The notes below the pieces were generated by a model. That model searched no databases, was not told where the DNA came from, and worked only from the letters and a program-made list of their open reading frames with translations. A program made the position numbers and the translations under genes. From Antedon mediterranea (taxonomy: Eukaryota; Echinodermata; Crinoidea; Comatulida; Antedonidae): a stretch of 64,000 nucleotides of DNA. Position 1 is the first letter of the stretch. Each line of letters starts with the position of its first letter. Below are positions 30,401 to 42,400 of the stretch, piece by piece. The stretch is taken from positions 18,703,001 through 18,767,000 of the forward strand of contig NC_092680.1 in assembly GCF_964355755.1 (NCBI RefSeq). Direction: 5' to 3'.

Positions 30401-33400
30401 CATGCCACATACTAACCAGACGAACAGCGTTCTTGTACTTGTCAGTCAGATTCTTGCGTTTAGTTAGGTAGTCAGTTCTAAAATGAAAATCAAATATTAT
30501 TAAAAATATTTGATGCTGTAAATGTTAAATAATAATGCACATCAAGTCCAAAAAAGGTAATTTGTATGACTGTCATCTTTAAACACTTGCAAACAATAGG
30601 AAGATTTTTTTAAACTTTATTCAAACATTAGGGGATTTTAAAATCTAGACAGGCTTTGTCCTGGTAATGACAATACTATAAAGAGCAGTAGCATTAAATG
30701 TGTCTTTTTATTAGATCCTTCACTCACAATCTTGTCAATGCATCCTCCATCGTCTGCCAATTTCGATCAACATTTTTCAGTAGGTCAATAACAAAAGCAG
30801 AGTCACGCGCCCTCACATGATTAATGAGTTCATCGGCGAGCTTCTTGATTTGTCGATACTCTGGTGCATGCTCTTTTATTTCCTCATTAACCTCCTACAA
30901 AAATAATAAATATTTTGATCATATATGTTCTTCCACTCATAATAATATTAAGCTTTACAATAACAACCAAATATTGGCAGTATATTGCCGATTATACACA
31001 GTTTAAAAGCGACTTAAAATTGGAGAATAAACAGACCATAAATCGGATGACTGTAAACCTTAGTTAATCTTTCAAAACCTATTATAAACAAATACCTGTA
31101 AAACTGCTTCTATTTCCTGTATATCCTGTTTCTTCAAATTTTGTGATTCCAAAGCATTCATTACCGGGAACATCCACTCTTCCAATTGGTCAATCTTCTC
31201 CATCAGGCCAGACAGCATTGACAACATCTTTTGGAGGTCGTCTGCATAATATTCTAAGCTACATATGTACTTCTTGTAGCGGGAAACCACCTCATCAATA
31301 CGCCCTCGCAGCTTGTGGGCCATGGCTGGTGTGCTTGATTGAAGCATTTGTGAAGTTTTGTTTGTTATTGCCTCAATGACTGGTCCATGTGATTGAAGTT
31401 CACCTTGTAACATCTTTACTTGCTGAAGCTGTTCCATGATTGGCTCAAGTTTTACCACAACCTTTGATTGATCCAATGGCATTAATCGTACTTCAAAATC
31501 ATCCAACCAAACACTGGTAGTGTCTAAAGTATCCTGTGTGTTTGTCAAGTCGGTCATTGCTTTCTGAAGTTTGTGACTTCTGTCATTTACCTTTGACCCA
31601 ATGTCATTATACTTTTCGCAGAGGTTATCTAAAGAATGTAAAATGAATAAGAAAAAATGAGTTTAGTAATGAATGTAATAACACAAAATGCTTCTTTAAC
31701 AAAAAGAAATTATTAAAATATAATTTAAAGTGTTTGTTGACTATTTTTCATGTGTGTTACAAACCTCTTTTTTATTTTAAAATATTAACATGTGTTATAC
31801 TTTTTAAAATTGTCTAAAAATGTAAAATTGTTATACAGTAACATCATTTTCATATTATATGAAATACTTAAACATCATGTATACTCAATTGATAACTTAA
31901 TCTCACCAATTGATCTTTGAAACTTGGGCTTAAGTCCAGGCTGTGATTCACATAGTTGTACTGTAGTCACTTTGATCTCCTCAATGTCCTTTAGATGAAG
32001 ATGAATATCATCTTGAACAGCCTACAAAAAATGTTATTTCAATTAGACTATTCACAAAGTTGTTCAGGTAGTTTGAATAAATTATTTACTGTAGTCCTTT
32101 TCATGTAAAACTGTGTATTGCACCATAATGTGTCTCATTCATCAGTACAAAGTACAGTAAACTACATCCAGATATCAGGGCTGGGTCCTGGTGCCAAAAG
32201 GAAGCCGCAAGACCTTAGTACAAAGTATAGTAAACTACATCCAGATATCAGGGCTGGGTCCTGGTGCCAAAAGGAAGCCGCAAGACCTTAGTACAAAGTA
32301 CAGTAAACTACATCCAGATATCAGGGCTGGGTCCTGGTGCCAAAAGGAAGCCGCAAGACCTTAGTACAAAGTACAGTAAACTACATCCAGATATCAGGGC
32401 TGGGTCCTGGTGCCAAAAGGAAGCCGCAAGACCTTAGTACAAAGTACAGTAAACTACATCCAGATATCAGGGCTGGGTCCTGGTGCCAAAAGGAAGCCGC
32501 AAAAGCAGCGCCACTTAACTACCTTTAAAATATATGAGACATGCTTTCTAACCAAATCTTATTCTGAAGATTTGGGAGCATTTACTGGTTTTTGGACTAA
32601 TAATTAAGGAATGAATAAATAAATAAATAGAGGAATAAAAAAGTACTAATGGTGACATGTGCTCACCCTATTTTTGGCAATTTGTTCCTGTACTGAGGGA
32701 ACATCACTGCCCATTTCTTCTGCTTCCATCTTCTTAACTGTTTCAGTAGACTCTTCAATCCAGATGGTGAATTCATTTGTAGACGTGTGCAATCGTTCAT
32801 GAAGGCTAAGAACAAGTGTAAGTTTCTCTGTGTGCCGAAGGCAAATTGCTTTAAGATGTTCATATTTCTTGTTGGTATCATTTATTTTGTCTCTTATTTG
32901 GTTTGCTTCTGGTGGTTCAATATAACTACGCAATTCCTCCTTTGTAAGAGTTTTCTGTCGGAAGTCTGCTAGCTGATTCTTGTAATGCTGTAAAAAAAAT
33001 TATAATACAATAACTTCAATTTTTATGTCCCTCAAATAACTATCTACCTAGGGAACTTTTTTAAAGAATTTGATAATAGCAATAATAATGATAATCATTA
33101 TAAGGTATCAGTAAATAATTTAATTTGTTGCTATACCATGTTATGAATATTGTATTTGTAGTTTTTTATAGCATACAGTAATACCACACTGGCAATTACA
33201 TTCTCTGCTATACTATATATAATAAATCAGCTTCATATTATTGTAGCAATATTATTCTGATTGCCTTATTTGAAATCTAATCTGAATTGTAGAAATTGTA
33301 GTGATATTTCATTCATAACTGACACCAAAATATTACCTCTGCAGATTTTAAAAATTTGGTTCCAAAGATATTCAAAAATTTGAGTTCCACAGCATGAGAA

Positions 33401-36400
33401 ATGATCTCCTGGTTGAATTCTTGCACCTTGGTCATCTGGTGCCTCAGTGAATCACGATCTTTGGCAATATTGTGAAGCAGTGTTTCTTGTGTTCTTTCTG
33501 CTGATGTAAGCCATACATCAAATGAGGAATGTTCCTGATCAAACTTCTGTAGTTCTTCCAAGCCAATGGCGAGCTGATTCATGCGACCATCACTCTCTGA
33601 GTAAAGAAGCTCATATTTCTCCTATAAATTTAAAATGTCAATATGAAATGATTATAAATGATAATGATTATTATAAATAAGTTAGTATAATTAATACAAA
33701 TCATCATTATCCAAGTTTTCAATGACCTATAATAAAGCCTCATGTGACAGTGTTTATACCTTCAAATCTTGAGCAGCAGCTTTGATGTTGCCTTTGTTAC
33801 TGTCACTCAATTTATCTGGTCTGGTCTCCATTAGGAATTGAGCATTGTGAACTGCTATCATTACTGGTTCCTGTTGATTGCGGATCTCGCTATGAATGGT
33901 CTGTATCAACACAAATTAAATAAAATCAAATTGGTATAGAATATAAAGCCTTATTATTAAAGACTACAGTACAACTCTTGACAATTATAGCAAACCCTCT
34001 TGTGATTATCAGGTTTTCAAGAAAGTATTGTTACTGCACTACTATATTTAGTTAAATGGTTTAATTTCTTCAGATGATGCATTTCAGCCTTCTCAACTCA
34101 CCCTATGTTCCTGCTCTTGCTCTCGGAGTGGTTGAAGCTGTTCCTTCATTGGTAATTCCTCCCCAAGTCTACTTTCAACTGATACAATCCAATCCTTTAA
34201 GTCTTTCATCTTCAAACCTTTGTCCTTGACATCCGTAAGCAAGTTCAGCTAAAACCCAAATTGAAAATGTATTTTATTAGTATTTGTTTGGTACAATATA
34301 TTAATATATATTAATAATGTTCATGGAATAGAGTCAGGAATAGAATCAGGAATAGAATCAGGAATAGACTTGATTGAGGTATATATGATTTATGAAGTTT
34401 ATAATAAAAATGACGTAAGAACGATAAGATGATGGCAGTAAAGATGTGGAAGGAAGAAGATGATGGCAGTAAAGATGTGGAAGGAGGTATAATTGCACTG
34501 AAAAGCGGGTTCTTTCTTACCTCGTCTAGCATACTCCTCAACCAATCTTGGTTTTTTAGGTGAGTTTGATCTATATGCGACTTCAGCTCATACACTTCAT
34601 TTTGCAGTACTTCTTGCTGGTCAGATGTCAAGCTGTCTTTCTTCTGATGAAGGAATGTCTCTGCATCCCTCAGTGTGTTATCAGAGATTGGTTTATTGTT
34701 GACCAGGTCTCTTTCAATTTTCTAAATTGATATTTAATTATTTTTATTAGTGTATTATAAGCATCAAAGATTTTCAGAGAATTGATACACCTTTATACTT
34801 ATACATTGGTATGTAGCAACAATAAGCTGAACATTTAGCTAATTATGTATTTCACTGTATTTCCTCTTTTTATACATCTTTTAATTATTTCAAAAGTCTT
34901 ATTTTCTAGTTGATAAGATTTGTTTATTTTGTGTTTATTAAAAGAAATTAAGATCTTTACCCTCATATTGTCAAGCTGTAATTTCAATGTTTGGTAGTCC
35001 ATGCTGATTGGTTCATGGTTGTCAATAGTTGTTTCTACGGCAACAATCCATTCATGCTGATCATGTAATGACTTGAGATGATCTTGGTGTTGTTTAGAGA
35101 CATTGAGAATTGCATCAAGTTCCTCATATCTGACGCCCAATTGACTACCTAACCTGTTGTACCGGTCTACAATTCCTGTTACAACCTTTTCAGATGCCAT
35201 TGTATCTAAAAAAAGAAATATAAATTGACACTTACTAATGAGATATCAATGTGTAGTAAGTAAAGAACAGTATATAGAAAGCAATACATCAAACGTTATT
35301 TTCCATTCTAATATTACAATCTTGTAACCAAATTTTGTTTTTATTACAATTGTGGAGTTGTCCAAAATTTCTGAAAGCATTTTAAACTAACATTACTCAA
35401 TGCAACAACACATGTTATTTGTGATTGATAGATTAAATTCTGCAGACAATATTCATACACAACCGTGATATCAGCGTACTTTTGAGTCAATCAGTAAGCA
35501 TTTGATAAAATATTGAGTGACTTACCTTCATCAAAAGATGAAAAACGTTTTGAAGGAAGAGACAGAAGCTTCTCACTGACACTTTCAAATTCCATTGCAT
35601 TTACAGACATGCTTGATCGACGTGGAGTGCATCTGAAAGGAGTACACATGTCCTGGGTTAAGTAGTCCAGCTTGATTCCAAGGTCTTTGACTTCTTCTAT
35701 ATCACAGCGTGACTTTTCATATTCCTTCTTCAGAGGCTAAAATAGAAACAAATACCTTGCATTATATAAAGTGTAAATGGTTAATTACAGTATATCAGAT
35801 GAACCAATTTGAAGATACCACAAATTAAATGACCTGATTATTGTGACTATTAAATTCCTGAACTAGGGAATTCTGTCTACATACTGAACCAATGACTATA
35901 AAAAAATCATTGTTTAAAAGTCACTGTTTATTTCTGTTACATAATTGCTAGTTTTTTAACTGCCAATCAAAGCATTGCTTTATATTCTCATTTGCATAAT
36001 GTATTGTTTTCAATACAATGACTATAAACACAAAAGAAAGTTGTGTCTGTAAACAACAATGTAAATTAACATTGTAAGTGACCCAATAACATTAATTATG
36101 AATGCCAAGTTAGAAGATGATTAAATACAATACAATGTAGAAGATACTTTCATATTATGGCTATGTTTTACATAATTCTCCTATAACAAATTGAAAGTAT
36201 ACCTCTAATTGTTGCATCTGTATTTGTATGGTATCTTTATCACGTGATATTGGTTTCAATGTCTGTACTTTGTCAAACATCGTGTTCAACCATAGCGTTA
36301 CTTTCTTCACTTGATTTTGGAAGGCCTTTGTTGCAATCTCACGCTCTGTATACTGCTTTCGTCTAGAAAAAAATGTTTTATAAGCTATTCAGTCATTCAG

Positions 36401-39400
36401 TGGAAAATTCACAAATCATTTAAACAAAATATGATATTTTCATTTTTTTGACCTTTTGACATTTTAATAGTAGTGTGGTTATTTTCTTTAATAAACCTCC
36501 TAAAATAAATTAAACAATACAGTGCCTGTATTGTTAATTGACAGGATGATTTGGTTATTGTTTATATTATCCTGAAGAACAGGACACTTTTATGGACACT
36601 GACCAAATCATAATAATAACTAACTCTTTTACCTCTTCTTCATCAATGTGTCAAGACTTCTCCAATTTGATTGAACATTCTCTTTTATCTCATCAATGTA
36701 GGACACATCATTATTGCCAGAATCATTTAGTAAAGTAATACATAACTGCAATATGCCTTCATACTGAGGCCTGTGTATTTCTATCTGTCTTTCAATATCC
36801 TGCAAAGAAAATCTCTATTTGTAGTATTTGTATTTGTATTTTGCTAATTTACTTTTTAGAGAAGGAAAAGACCCCTGAATAAAATAGTGACATCAAAAAG
36901 ACTGGCTCTTCTTGGATCTGGATTGATTTGGACACAGCAACAATGGACAGAAGACTCTGCAAAACACTCGATGACCCCAGGAGGATGTAAAGACTAAAGT
37001 AACTGCTGCCAAAATTTATGGTAGGTAGAAATTTTACATTTCTTGCATAAATAATTGTTATGATATTTTATGATATGATATACGTTTTTAAAACTCACCT
37101 GAAGTTTTGTATTGCACTCTGGCAAATCCAATTTCATAAGCTCCTTAGTCTCCAGAACTTGAGCAGTTGGCAGAAGCCAATCCTCCAACTCTTTGACCTC
37201 ATTATGTAGTCGTAAGAGATCCTCCAGTAGTGATGTCAAATAAGTTTCTCTGTTGTTTGATCGAGTGATGATCTTTCCAAAACGCGAGTTAAGATCATCC
37301 AGTCTTTTCTGGATACTATGAGCTTGTTTTGGATCACTGACTTTAAGTAGCTCTGTTGCAAGAGTGTTGACAGAATCCACGCTAGACTTGTGACTATCAA
37401 TATCAATCTGGTGAAGCTGAAAGAGTAAAATGAAAAAACTTAGTAAATAAATAAATATTCTATTACTTTTAAAATAACATTTAATAACAAGATGAATTTT
37501 GCATGATTATGGAACCATTTTCAAAACACATACCTTGTGATATTGAACTTGTTCTTGTAGGTTGTCACGCTTAACGAGTACCTTTGCAGAGTCCAGCTTA
37601 TCAAATGCATCCTCTTTCTCTTCCAACCATATGATGAGGCTGTTAAGGCTGTCCTGAAGGCTACGAGAGTTCATAAGGGTTCGATGCAAAGTACTGCTCC
37701 TCTCCGTCAGCAAACGTTCAAGTCTGTTATAACGCTCACTAACATCATCTACAATTATATATTGATCATAAAACAATTTTATCCAAATATTATATAGATA
37801 TCAATATTCCACATCCAATTGTTTAAACATGAATGGAACAATAAACTTACCAATGGTCCTTTGGACATCAGGTTTAACCTCTGGCTGTGCATCAGTCAGC
37901 TCTCTTCCTGTATATTTCAAGTCTTCGACATCTTTGGAGTGTTTGATTACATCATCATTGAATGCCTGTAAAGATTAATGTTAAGATTTATCAAACTAAA
38001 GTAACTTACAACATCCTAGCAGACTATTCTAATTACAATTGCTCTTTTGACAGCTAAATGAATGATGAACTACTTTTGTTTCTGCTACAATAAATTAGTA
38101 GTACAATCTTTTAAAATAAACAAATCTAGACCTTAAATTTCTCTGCCTGTTCTTGGACAGTTGATGTCTCTGCTGCAATTGGTTCTTGCATGAGTTTTGC
38201 CATTGCTTTTTCTGTTGTATCTAACCAGTTTGTCACAGATGCAAGACCTTTGTTGTAATGCAAATGTTTCTTGATAAGAACTTCCAACCTCTTGCCAGCA
38301 CTATCACACTTCTGTTCCAAGTGTTCAAATTCTTCATTTAGATGAAGCAGACGATCTTGGATTCCAGTTGAATCTGGTGCCTCGCTAAACACTCGGTTGA
38401 ACTGACTTGGGAGGGCGGTTTGGCGAAATTTGTGTAACATTTGTTTGTAGACCTAAAAATATAGAATGACGAAGTTGAATTAAAAGATAAAACATATAAA
38501 CATCTCCATCAATAATTCGAACATGACAAAGCCAGACAATTAAACATCTCTGCTAACCTTTGCATCTTCAATATACCGCTGTCCACTATCTTGCACCATT
38601 GCCAAATGTGACTTGCGTACATTCATATCGGAAGAAATCCCTTGAAGTTGCATCTGTTGTCGTTTCAAAATGCTTACATCACGACCAGGATCGCTGAGCA
38701 ATCCATCGATATCGTGCATCGTCTTTCCAAGCCAGTGCTCGAACTTTGCAAGGTCATGCTCAAAGTTGTGGAGGTAGTCTAAAGCAGAAGTGAGGTGATT
38801 GACACGTTCATCCGCTTGGTTCTGAAGCAAGTCAAAATGACTGTATAGTTTTTTCTGTATATCCTGTAGTGTGGCATGATTTGGCTGCGTTAGTTTATCA
38901 CCGCTGGTGTTCACAAACTTTTGGATGTTTTCAACTGTGGTTTTTAGTGGTTGTTCATGAGCATTAATGTCATCTCTCAAAGCCTAGGATTAATACAAAA
39001 AGTTAATTATTTTTGGTTCAGAAGGCACATGCAAAAAACCTAACAAGATGATTTTAACTTTACAGGATGATTTGTTTATTACAGTACAGTAGTACTGTAT
39101 TCCCAAACTATTATTTGTATTTATTACGAGCATGGTGGTTTTAAACGATACATAAAGATTATATAGAGATTATATTCATTTTTTTTGTATTAATGAAAAT
39201 AATGGTAATACTGAGTGACTCGAAGATAATAATAAAACATCACCTTCATTTTGTTGAGCTGTTCATTTAGGGGCTGAACCTGTTCACTCTGAGGCTGTGA
39301 TGATCCCATTGCATGTTCCGTGTCTGACAGCCATTTGAGTAGTAGTTGTCCATTAGAATAAACGTCTTGGAAGTTCTTATCAATTAAATTCTACAACAAA

Positions 39401-42400
39401 TATTTTAAAGAATTATTTACCTCCGCCAAGGAGGTATATGTAATCGGTAGCGTGTGTTTGTTTGTTTGTTTGTTTGTTAGCAGGATTACTCAAAAAGTAA
39501 TTACAAGATCTTTACCAAAATGAATATACGGATAGATATTTGGTCAAGGACCATTCCATTAAATTTTGGGACCATGGTCCCAATTCTGGACCACTTTTTC
39601 GGTATACTGTTCAGACCTGCTAGTGTTAAAAGATAGGACAGAATTTTACAAAAGCCGGCGAGCAGTCTTAAAGTAACAAATAAACTAAAATTGCATTTTC
39701 TCGAGAACTACTTGTCCAAAAAACTTCATTTTTGTACAAGAGGCAAGAGGTATAATTTGTGATTTGTAAATTTAAAACATAATTTGATTTAATGTGCACG
39801 TTTTTTTGATGCGAGTAGTTGAAAAAACCTATTTCTTTTCAAATTCACTCATTTGATTTTCACGTTGCTGTTCTATTGTTAGTCAACTGAAGCTATTGTT
39901 AATTGAAAGGCTTGTTACATAACCATTACACCAAACTCGCATACACATGCTTGTAGTGAAATTAGCCTAAATCACAAACAGCATTAAGACACAGACATAT
40001 ATATATATATATATATTTCTTTTTTACCGGAGAAATCTTATGTAGGAGAATTTTACAGTAGGCGAAGGTATGCACTCTCGGAGTGTCTTTCTAGTTAACA
40101 TTGAATTCAATTCCAATAACCAATATTAATAAAATAACTTGAAAGCGGGATTTTCAAGTCTAATTTTCCATCGGACGTTTTGTCTCATTTTCAAATACCA
40201 GTAGATTCCTGGCATTGAGCCATCCAGCTCTTTGATTGGTCAATTGATTCACAACTTACCAATTCCTTCTTTTCAATCATAAGCTGCTGATGGTTTTCAT
40301 CAATACTCCGCATTCTGTTGTTTGCTATGGTTACGACCTCACGGTATCCAGTCTGTAATTCCTTGACCTTTCCCTTTAGATCTTGTTGTTGCTCAGGCTT
40401 CATATGTTTTTCTTTGTTCAATTCAATAAACGTCTCAACCCTTGCAGTCGTCTCTGATATTGGCACTTCATGGTATGAGATATCCTCAATGAAAGACTAA
40501 ATATATATTATAAAAAGTAAAATTACAAAAAATAGTGAAAATAATAACAGTGAATATATGGGATATTGGAATGTTCCTGGACAATAAGTTGTTAAAAAAG
40601 TAATTTAAGTAATTATAACAAAATGGATAAAAATATAAAACTAAAAAGAAAAAAAAACAAATATTTCACCTTTCACAGTTGCTAATATTTTTGTTTGAAG
40701 ATGGCTAATGAAATTGATCGTTTAGATTAATATAAATTATGTTGATTATAATGAAACATGTTTTTTAAAAACAAATAAAAGATACTTTTGAAAAAACCAA
40801 CCTTAATTTTATCTTTTTGGAATGTTAGAGTTTGCAAATCATTACTGATTGGTTCAAGATTTTTCAGCTTTTGTAACGTAATTGTCACCCAATAAAACTG
40901 GTCACTGACAACCTGACATACAACACGGTATTCACGATCATACTCCGCCTAGAAAATTCAAGCCAATAAAATCGTAAAAATGTTCAAAAAACCATCTACC
41001 TGTACCTTAACCAAAACTTTACAAATAGATGATAATGTTCACAAAATGCAACATTCAATAAATGAGAACAAAATACAATTGGTTTCTGGGTGTGTTTTTG
41101 TAGAAATCTAAAATTCAGTAAAAGAATAATGTTAATTCATGTTTTTTTTATTTTGTATTGTTTAGAAATAGCTAAAATGTTTTATGTAAAATGTTGTGTA
41201 GTATTATTTGTAGTGAAAAGTTTAAAGCAAATAAGAAAAACAACACAAGCATCTCTAACGAGATCAAATAATACAACCGTTAAAACATTTATTAAACAAA
41301 TTCATATTACATCAACTGTATAAATATTAACAAGCCTAATCCAAGAATTCTGACATTCAACTCTGTGTTGTTTCATACCTAGAATATGCACGAAGCATTG
41401 TCTTCTTTAAATGTCAATATCTAAATAAATTCCACTAATGTAGTGGTTGCCTGATATACCAAGGTGTGTGGTAAATAATTACAATACACCATGAAATGGT
41501 AATATAACATCAGCATTTCTTTTATGTTTTACTTACTATATTTTTGCTATCAAAGAAAAAGATTATTAACAATTCTCATTGAGAAAATAATTAGCATGTA
41601 GAGCCATTTCTGTCTTGACCTGCAACATTAAACTTTTACTGCAGTCAAAATATATCATTAATAGTAATTTTTTCTCAGTAACATTTTAGAAAAAGAGAAG
41701 TGTAATAAAATATCTATTTTCCACATAGGTATATAGATACAAAAGAAAAAAAACAAATTGGCTTTCATTCTAGACCACAACTTACCATTTTCCAATATGG
41801 ATCAACAAATACAGAATCAGCTTGACTAGGTTTGCTGGTGAATACATACTTATCTTCAATTGAGACCGAATGAATCACCTGATCATACATCTGGAGTACA
41901 GGTGTTTCAGAAACAGGTTCCACAACTTTAGAATCTACTACAAATTCATCAATAGGACTTCCTTCAATGTTTCCTACAGTTAGTGGAATCTTTTCGCCCA
42001 GAGGTTCTTTTCCATCTTCCAGTCTCTCTTCCACATGATTTGGTTCTTTCATAACATGTTCAGATTTCTGGAATACAGGGGCTTCAAAAACTGGTTCCAC
42101 AACTTTAGGATCTATTACCAATTCATCAATTGGTTTTTCTCTAAAGTTTTCTACACTTAGTAGAGTCTTTTCTTCCAGAGGTTCTTTTTGATGTCTCAGT
42201 CCCTCTTCCAGAGGTTGTTCTTCATTTGGTAATCCTTTTCCTATGTTTTGATCATTCCTAAATTCTTTCATAACATGTTCTTGTTCTGCTGGAGGCTCAG
42301 TGAATTGGATTCTCTCAACATATGTATGATCTGGTTCCGTTTCTTGTTTGGTATGTTCTTCTTCCCTCATACTAACATGTTTTGCTTCCTCCTTTTTGCC

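Larger units (their letters stand above)
28580..34248 (-). repeat. Coding cassette C2 (855 codons with microexon)
   Basis: Lengths 147, 141+285, 321, 115, 533 (e and f fused), 167, 160, 205, 242, 234 and a 15-nt candidate. The only cassette with an extra intron in slot b and the only one with a fused e-f exon. Longest in genomic span, partly from a 73-bp satellite and long introns at its end. Confidence 0.88.
34521..39390 (-). repeat. Coding cassette C1 (11 exons, 842 codons)
   Basis: Exon lengths in gene order are 147, 426, 321, 115, 215, 318, 167, 160, 211, 245 and 201 nt. This is the most N-terminal full cassette; all eleven introns of the basic plan are present, and its last exon is shortened. 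Confidence 0.88.
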
